Origin: Rhizopus sp. PT2906
Lineage: Eukaryota > Mucoromycota > Mucoromycetes > Mucorales > Rhizopodaceae
Length of the DNA stretch: 64,000 nt
Assembly (NCBI GenBank): GCA_025529335.1
Contig: JAMYHX010000020.1
Coordinates: 147,995-211,994 of the forward strand
Direction of reading: 5' to 3'
In this document: piece by piece, positions 57,829-64,000 of the stretch
Layout of the letters: the number at the start of each line of letters is the position of its first letter
Position numbering within the stretch: position 1 is the stretch's first letter
Position numbers and translations under genes: made by a program
The notes under the pieces: generated by a model
The model's database searches: none
The model's input: the letters and a program-made list of their open reading frames with translations, nothing else
What the model was told of the DNA's origin: nothing

Positions 57829-58538
57829 TTATTCTGTTGTCCAAATGCCAGCACTGACAATTTGGGAACGATTAAATTTTGCTTTTGATAAATTAATCTT
57901 TTTCGTTGGCTCTGGTATCTTTTTAGATAATTCATTATGTATCGTTTTCCATGTTGATTGTATATCGTTAGCATGTTTTTGATGAATGCCATCCATGATC
58001 TAATGATTTTCATTTGGTTATAGCTTATTCTTACAAATGTATACATGTCATTACCTGTTGTCTACCATCTTGTATCAGTTTCATGACTGTTTCTGTATGT
58101 TGTTGCTCAAGGTATCCCTTGTAAAAAAAATACACAGTTATGAAATGTACGTATATTTTTTAACCTAAAAATTTACTTCAATATCTGTATCTAATATTGC
58201 TTGTCGGTGTTCTGTCGATGGTCCCAAATGAACTGTACCAAGTTCCTTAATTAGTACTTGCGTGTCTACTCCACCTTGTGCTAAAAAGAAGTGTCTGACA
58301 ATTATATAAGTGACAAATAATATATATATATATATATAAGTTTATCATACGCGTGAATATCTTTTGCTTCGTCATGAACTGATCGAGTAGAAAGTTGCTT
58401 TGTTTGTGTATCAATTTGCTCTAATCCTCTTTCGAGTGAAGGTAATTCTTTCTCAAGTATTTTGTTGTTTAATAGCTTTGACTTTTCTAAGATTTGTTTT
58501 AAACTGGCTGCTTGTTTATGATCTAATTTGTTGGACAT
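57829..58538 (-). CDS. Short protein resembling the N-terminus of Nup93/Nic96
   Basis: Four exons, 58538-58351, 58294-58177, 58117-58055 and 57999-57829, encode 179 residues. MSNKLDHKQAASLKQILEKS begins a long coiled coil. The motif HFFLAQGGVDTQVLIKELG, then DTDIEGYLEQQHTETVMKLIQDG, matches the N-terminal region of nucleoporin Nup93/Nic96, where a coiled coil binds the Nup62/Nsp1 complex and a short LLxxxGxD-type helix follows. Normal Nup93 continues for more than 600 residues. Here the frame stops at GIWTTE, and no further exon with Nic96-type helices is seen before the next gene's promoter. It is either a true stand-alone paralogue or a truncated copy. The well-kept splice sites argue for a functional small protein. 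Confidence 0.6.
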
Positions 58539-58728
58539 GCTATAAACACAATAAAAAAAAAAGAAAGAATGAAAAATAGCGAAAACGTAAAAAAAGAGTC
58601 AATTGAGCCAATGAGAGAACAAAGCCACGAACCTTGGCTTTGAGCCAATAAAGAGTCTTTATTTATTATGGATTAAAAGCACTTTATGAAAATGGGTCAG
58701 AAATGTTCTCAACATGTATTGGCTTGAC

Positions 58729-59173
58729 TTACTCCTTGTATGGATAAATAGTCCAAGATTCCCATACTTTATTCTTGACATAAGGATCATTTTTAATCAT
58801 CTCTTCAACCTCTTCAATTGTCTCTCCTGTACAAATCATGGCACTTCCTTTCATTTTACCCGTCTTTTTTATACATATTAAATTGTTGTTATAGCCATTA
58901 TTTGTGTCATTATACCTCATGTGAATCCAAAATAGCTCCTCCTGTGATAATCGTACCTCTCTTCTTCAATTCAGTAGCACCATCAAGATGTTTGTTACGT
59001 ACTGCAAGTCGACGCTGTAAACACTCAGGGTCATTAAAATCCTTGGCAATAACAACAAACTTTTTGGGAGCTGTAAAAAGTGTTATTCATACAATCTCAT
59101 AAATTTTCTCTTTGTTTGAACCTAATAAATGACATTTCGTCGAGAATGCTCGTGATTGTCTCAAAAGACTCAT
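58729..59173 (-). CDS. YciI-like (YCII-related domain) protein, probably mitochondrial
   Basis: Three exons, 59173-59122, 59070-58916 and 58863-58729, encode 113 residues. The N-terminus MSLLRQSRAFSTKCHLLA is Arg/Ser-rich and acid-free, i.e. presequence-like. The dimeric alpha/beta-barrel YCII domain follows: KFVVIAKDFNDPECLQRRLA, a conserved histidine in RNKHLDGATELK, GTIITGGAILDSHE, then KMKGSAMICTGETIEEVEEM and DPYVKNKVWESWTIYPYKE. The His-Asp pair proposed as catalytic in bacterial relatives appears to be kept (H in RNKHLD; D in NDPYV). Function in fungi is unknown; a small oxidative or cleavage enzyme is a guess. Its promoter faces the MFS gene's 3' end at 92 bp. Confidence 0.85.
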
Positions 59174-59265
59174 CTTGTGTGAAAGAGATGTAAAATACAC
59201 ACGACTTTAAACACCGATATGTTCTTATTGTACCTGATCAACATGAAAGCTACGTATTTTAATAT

Positions 59266-61050
59266 TTATAGGATATAAGGACGGGTTCTATTTCCAGATA
59301 TTCCGTCTCTTTCTATAATAGAATTTTCTCTTGATAAATGACATCTCAAGCAAAATGCACAGATTGCTGCCAGAACCATCGCTCCTCCATTGATCATGTT
59401 GGATCCAACATATCTTGGTGCGTCAGAGGGCCATCCAGAGTAAAGAACAAAGGTACAGATTAAAGCTCCAAAGTTAGCTACGGAGGATACAATACCTGTG
59501 GCAGAAGCAACCTCTATAGGATCTTCTTTTGAATTGGCTGTCCAGGCCATACTCTTTTGAAAAAAAAAAAAAAAAAAAAAAAAAAGGTTATTATGGCTCA
59601 TCTCTTCTTTGTTTTTGCCTTACTAAAGGAACTGTCGGATATGTGCCACCTGCGACTACCATCAAACCAAAATAACGAGCTCCAACAGATGGAGAAAAGC
59701 TTAAAATACAGAATCCAATAAATGACGTGATTGAGCAGCCTATTATAAACCATCCTCGATTATTGAAACGATCGCTACAGTGAGTGATGATATAGACCAT
59801 GAGGCCACCGAATACATAAGGAGGTATACTCATCAAACTGACTTGAATAGAAGTAAAGGATCCAATCTGTTGAACTATTTTTGGTATAAAATAACCCAAA
59901 GACGTAGCTGCCATCACGGGTGTGAAGTAGAGCACACATAATATCCACACTTTAAAATCTTTCAGTTCTCCAAGCACTTGTTTGAAATTGCGTTTCAGGT
60001 TTCTTTCCTCAATCAATTCTTCTCTTGTTGACACTTCCAATCTTCTTTGAACTCTTGCTCGCTCATCCTCGGTTAAGAATCGAGTTGATTTCTCAGGTGT
60101 AGATGGCAAGTAGAATATGGTAGCAATTCCAAACAATAAAGAGACGAGTGCAGAAATTAAAAATAACCATTGCCAACCATACAGCTTCCCCTTTGTGTCA
60201 ATCAATTGCACTCCTGCTGAAATAAGCCCGCCTACAGCACCAGATGCAGGTCCAGCAAGATAAGTGACTCCTATTCGACTTGAAATCTCGTCTGGTCTGT
60301 ACCATAACGTGTTGTAGTAGGCTAATTAAAGAGAGTAAGTGTTTTTCTTTTGAAGCTTTTTTCTATATATTCATTTTACTAATTCCTAAAATATACAATT
60401 CGATATCAATTTATATTCAATTGGTCATCTTTGTAATTTTTCTTACCCGGCCAGAATCCAGCTTCAAATACGCCCTATAAAAACATGATGCTTAGTGTTT
60501 CTTCTCTCTTTAGGATTTTTTAAAAAAAAATACCAATAAAAAACGTAAAAGGTAAAAATGCCATGGCCGCGAAATAGCCGCCATACAACCAGTGACAATA
60601 CTCCAAGTGATCATGATACGAGCAATCCAGTGAGCAGGGTTCACATGGGCCATCATCAGATTAGATGGTACTTCAAAGATCTATTATTGTTGTTATTGTT
60701 ACCACTTTAGCTCGGATAATATAATGTCAACATACGATATAACCAACATAGAATAGACCCAGTCCAATATTGTTTTGTTGAGGGGTAAGTCCAGAGGTAT
60801 CCGCCAACGTGTGTTTTTCGGCATGATTCATAGTCATTGCAAATCCAACATTGGATCTATCTTCTACAGATAAAAAGTAGAGTATAAATATCCATGGCAC
60901 TATACGCCAGTCAAGCTTTCTTAGTAATTTTTTTTCTTGATCTCGGTCAATAGTCTTGTCATCAGTTGATTCAGTCGTTTGGTTGCTTTGAACCGAGGTA
61001 TTCGAACGTTGTCTAATGTCTACTTTTGTGGAATAAGGTCCATCCATCAT
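59266..61050 (-). CDS. MFS permease, anion:cation symporter (Dal5/Tna1-like) family
   Basis: Six exons encode about 490 residues with 12 predicted helices. The cytosolic N-terminus is charged (STKVDIRQRSNTSVQ), then KLLRKLDWRIVPWIFILYFLSVEDRSNVGFAM, the signature of the ACS family (normally Y.L.F.DR.N.G.A). Other marks are VPSNLMMAHVNPAHWIARIM, ITWSIVTGCMAAISRPW, LLGVFEAGFWPG and YYNTLWYRPDEISSRIGVTYLAGP. Such carriers import allantoate, nicotinate, biotin or other organic acids with protons; the substrate is not inferable. Glycines and DR are intact. The intron before SMAWTANSKEDP holds an uninterrupted T run of about 24 (A on plus, 59561-59585). The start is MMDGPY at 61050 or its second Met at 61047. 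It shares a 336-bp CT-rich promoter region with the divergent DUF1647-like gene. Confidence 0.9.
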
Positions 61051-61386
61051 TCACAATATAAAAAATAAAAAGAAAAAGAAAAAAGGATAATTTTAACAAA
61101 TTCTTTTTTATTATTCAGCCGCTGATTCAGATAGATTGTCAATACCATCGCTAAAGAAACACATATTGACATTAATGAAGCCCTTACACAATTTTGTAGC
61201 ACAAATTTTAAAATAAAACTCCATATAATTAACCCTTTTCTTCCACTCTCTTTTTTAGCTGCCTCCTTGTTTTTTTTTTGTTTTTTTTCTTTTTCTTTCT
61301 TCTTGCCTGTATACCTTCTTTTCACTCTCTTTCTCTCTTTCTTTTTCTGTGTGTGTGTCTATGGAAAAATAGCTGATATATTAAAA
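61051..61386. promoter_or_regulatory. Bidirectional promoter region between MFS and DUF1647-like genes
   Basis: A 336-bp region between two start codons on opposite strands. The right half (about 61257-61352) is almost pure pyrimidine with a TG repeat at 61350-61358. The left half has TTTTATTATTCA elements. Shared regulation is possible but not shown. Confidence 0.55.
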
Positions 61387-62595
61387 ATGTCATTTAATCC
61401 AATCATGAATCGATCAAAGCAAGTGTTGTTTATTCAAATCATGTGTCTGTGTTTACTTGGATACTTCCTAACAACAACAGTAAAAGATTATCACAAATAC
61501 TTTAGTAACACTAAAAGTAAATTATACAAATTTGGATAAAAAGCAATATAAAAGTAATACAGAATTCATTGTTTTTTTTTTTTTTTTTTTTTTTTAGGTA
61601 TCCATGGCAATAAATCTAAACAGTATCCCTATACGATCATTACAGGGTCAAGTGCAAACCATTTATGTTCTCTAGAAAGCTTCTTGTATTCTTTAAATGA
61701 GATAAAACCTACTGTAGAAGACCATCAATTTCCAAGAGTTGTTGTTTATAATATCGGGATGAACAGAACTCAGTTACCAGTATTAGACCAACTTCAAGCC
61801 AATGGATTAGTGGATGAGGTTATCTTGTTTGATCATGAACGATATCCTCGCTTTTGGGATGTTGCTATTGACGCAGGTCAATATGCTTGGAAGACAGGTA
61901 TCGTCAATGATGCTCGTGTACGATATGGCGGAATTCTCGTGTGGCTTGATGCTGGAAATCAAGTAACAACTGAATTTATCCTCAATATTCCCAATATCAT
62001 CACTCAAGACTACCAAGGATTTTGGTCACCCAAGAGTACATCCTACATGGGCAAATGGACTCATCCGGGTATGTTTAAATTTTTTAAGGCAAATATTAAA
62101 GAATACAAGTACAAGTCAAATTGTAATGGAGCAGCCATTGGATTTGACACGACAAATTCAACTATTGTGAATGATATCATCCTTCCATGGTTTGAATGTG
62201 GTTTACAAAAGGATTGTATTGCTCCACCTGGTTCTTCAAGAGCAAACCATAGACAAGATCAAGCGGTTCTTACTTATCTTGCTTATGCACATGGACATCA
62301 GTGTACTGAACACATACACAACTTTAAACTGCAAACACATCGTGATGTGGCCTGTAGGTCCACCTTGATGGAGCTTGGCTTGCAAAATAAATTACATCAT
62401 CCGTCTACAATAGGTATACACACAATATATTACTTTATATTTATATATATATATATATAATTTAACCCCTCATCCTCAATAGATTCACCAAAATGGGAAC
62501 GTGCAAATACGATAGAATTGTATAATCATCCAGAATGGAAGTATCCTGAGGATCAAGTGCCTGCCAACATAAGAAAGCCCAGCATACCATTATAA
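61387..62595 (+). CDS. DUF1647-like type II membrane protein, possible glycosyltransferase
   Basis: Three exons, 61387-61516, 61598-62413 and 62483-62595, encode 352 residues. A short cytosolic N-terminus (MSFNPIMNRSKQ) precedes one membrane anchor, VLFIQIMCLCLLGYFLTTTV: type II topology, as in Golgi enzymes. The lumenal part starts YPYTIITGSSANHLCSLESF and LYSLNEIKPTVE, then VVVYNIGMNRTQLPVLDQL, YAWKTGIVNDARVRYGGILVW with LDAGNQVT (a D-x-G resembling the acidic metal site of glycosyltransferases), SNCNGAAIGFDTTNSTI and NHRQDQAVLTYLAY. This pattern is like the DUF1647 family and nucleotide-sugar transferases of GT-A fold. The enzyme assignment is an inference. The intron at 61517-61597 contains about 23 Ts. 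Confidence 0.72.
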
Positions 62596-62645
62596 ATACC
62601 ATTCAAATAAACTATATACATTTCTTTTTTCTTTTCCTTTATTGC

Positions 62646-63386
62646 TTAAACTGGTTTAGCACACTTTCTCAGTTCAATAGTCTTTGTCTTGGGACATTGC
62701 ATTTCCTGCCAGGAAATGGGTATCATGGGTACACCAGCAACACTCATAGCAAAGATAACACCTAATTCGTTTTTGGCTGTTGACAAGATATAAGATCGTG
62801 CATCACCCAAGGAAATGACCTCTGCCTTGATGATATCACCAGGTCTAAACGAGTTGTAAATCTTGACCTTGTCTTTTTCTGCTGCACGGACATCTTGTGT
62901 TCTATATTTCTAAGGATCAGAACAAGAATCATTATATCAATAGAAAGAGTGACATATTACCGGATAATTCCCATGAAATCTTCTTTACAAGGCGCGTCAT
63001 CTACAATCATGATGGCAATCATGGCTTGATGAGGTGCAACACGAATAACTTTACCCGTAATCTAAATATACATTAAGCCACTTGATCAAAGCAATAAATT
63101 AGAATTTGTTTTTTTTACCACACTACCAACTTCTGGTACAGCTGATTGTTCTTTTTCTTTAGATACTCTGATTGTAGGTAACTGTTGATCAAACAATAAG
63201 TCAAAAAAACAAGGGCAACATTAATCAGATTCTTACTCCTCCATCCTTTGATTGATCAATGTATCGTTGTCCAACAACACTTGCATAAAGTAATCCATCG
63301 CGCTCATATGTGCCTGGACCTTGTATATAATCAGCAGCGTAACCGAGACGCTGACCAGGTGTCACTGCTTCTGTCTTCTTGGCCAT
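62646..63386 (-). CDS. CSL4: Exosome complex component CSL4
   Basis: Four exons, 63386-63237, 63181-63119, 63061-62961 and 62901-62646, encode 189 residues (human EXOSC1 has 195). The N-terminal domain is VTPGQRLGYAADYIQGPGTYERDGLLYASVVG. The S1 domain starts PEVGSVITGKVIRVAPHQAMIAIM and GIIRTQDVRAAEKDKVKIYNSFRPGDIIKAEVIS. The C-terminal zinc-ribbon-like part contains LGDARSYILSTAKNELGVIFA, MIPISWQEMQCPKTKTIELRKCAK. CSL4 caps the nuclear and cytoplasmic RNA exosome. In the last intron the acceptor TATAG at 62902 is needed, because it gives IIRTQDVR; the earlier TTAG would shift the frame. It ends 50 bp from the convergent DUF1647-like gene. Confidence 0.95.
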
Positions 63387-63565
63387 ATTATTTCAAAAAA
63401 GAACGGAAGAGTAAAGATTTTGTCGGCTTTTTATTATTTATTTTGGGAATTGTATCCCTCAATGGGTGAATGGTGTCTTAATACGAGTTTATCAACATGA
63501 CGATAATAGACATAGTAAATGCGTTTAGGACTGACCGTGTCTTGTGCCTTTGGGTTTTTTAAACG

Positions 63566-64000
63566 TTAATTCTTTATACTTTTCATTTTGCAATTGATAG
63601 CATACGTGCCCCCATGGCTTGTTACAGATACATATTTAGTAGTTAGACTTAGAAATAAACTTTGTAATGTCATATCTTGCAAATCTACTACATTCTTTCT
63701 TTCTGAAGTCGTATCAGCAAAAGTAGTAATATCATACAAACGCAATTCTTTCAGATTCGGACAGCTAGTAGAAAGGTTGTGGAAGATGGAAGCATGGGCT
63801 TCAGATTCATAAATACGTAGGCGTTGTAATGAGCTATACAGTTTTTCTAATAACTATTGACACTGATGCCAAGAGTAAAATTCGCGATCGTTAAATTCTA
63901 TTGTCACGTTTACCATTGGTTGGTTTCGCTTGCTGACAAATTGAATGTCGTATATGTAGGAGCCTTGTCGTACAAAATATGTGTATATTAAGCATGAAAT
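63566..64000 (-). CDS. Leucine-rich-repeat (F-box-like) protein, 3' part only
   Basis: The gene enters from beyond base 64000 and ends at a TAA at 63566. The visible frame reads VRQGSYIYDIQFVSKRNQPM, a 60-nt intron (63854-63913 approximately, GTAAAC to CAATAG), then LLEKLYSSLQRLRIYESEA, LSTSCPNLKELRLYDI and MTLQSLFLSLTTKYVSV, ending NCKMKSIKN. Repeats of the form CPNLKELRLYDI are leucine-rich repeats, as in F-box/LRR proteins that are numerous in these fungi. The F-box itself is not in the window. Without splicing the intron, an in-frame TAG would end the protein. Confidence 0.6.

Noticed and set aside
63854..63913. In-frame TAG interrupting the LRR protein frame, suggesting a nonsense mutation
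   Set aside because: A canonical 60-nt intron (GTAAAC donor, CAATAG acceptor) removes the stop and keeps frame, so the gene need not be broken.
1..64000. Search by eye for CRISPR-like arrays, rRNA, biosynthetic clusters or intact transposases
   Set aside because: None was found. The genes are mostly conserved single-copy eukaryotic housekeeping genes of unrelated function.

Overview
The window is nuclear DNA of an early-diverging filamentous fungus, most likely Mucoromycota and probably Mucorales. The evidence is AT-rich sequence, short GT-AG introns (mostly 45-80 nt) in nearly every gene, T-rich promoters and proteins of clear fungal type. The genus is inferred from overall character only. 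Splice sites below were placed by hand, keeping reading phase and family motifs intact across each junction.

Layout. 1-7.0 kb: 3' part of mitochondrial ribosomal protein uL3m, a cyclase-family hydrolase, a gene-poor stretch, a CNH-domain protein and a LACTB2-type metallo-beta-lactamase RNase. 7.8-20.6 kb, all on the minus strand: NAC alpha, a mitochondrial chalcone-isomerase-like protein (AIM18 type, with an apparent frameshift), the 16-exon REV3 gene of DNA polymerase zeta, a 3-hydroxyisobutyrate-dehydrogenase-like enzyme and a Ser-rich orphan. 20.6-23.1 kb: a gene-poor island with degraded coding remnants. 23.1-31.9 kb, plus strand: adenylate kinase, the CSB/RAD26 Swi2/Snf2 ATPase, an importin-alpha-like ARM protein and a complex I assembly factor (NDUFAF2). 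32.2-45.9 kb: a GATA factor with a coiled coil, a decayed OTU-like protease gene, an ML-domain lipid-binding protein, LTO1, the mitochondrial phosphate carrier, a METTL25-type methyltransferase, myo-inositol oxygenase, a CDC50 flippase subunit and an ATG27-like receptor. 46-64 kb: an NVJ2/TEX2-type SMP lipid-transfer protein, an E-x-K orphan, a 2,357-residue hybrid histidine kinase, a short Nup93/Nic96-N-terminus-like protein, a YciI-like protein, an MFS permease, a DUF1647-like type II membrane protein, exosome subunit CSL4 and the 3' part of an LRR protein.

The genes form no pathway cluster. Shared themes are genome maintenance (REV3, CSB), mitochondrial function (uL3m, AIM18-like, NDUFAF2, phosphate carrier, adenylate kinase by energy balance) and membrane lipids (CDC50, NVJ2, ML protein). 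Several neighbours converge tail to tail with only 24-65 bp between stop codons, so their 3' UTRs must overlap.

No rRNA, convincing tRNA, CRISPR array or intact transposon was found. The most unusual items are the histidine kinase whose N-terminal kinase domain lacks both catalytic aspartates, the stand-alone Nup93-N-like protein, the single-base frameshift in the AIM18-like gene, a predicted GC-AG intron in REV3, a five-codon last exon in NAC alpha, and several decayed mobile-element-like remnants.
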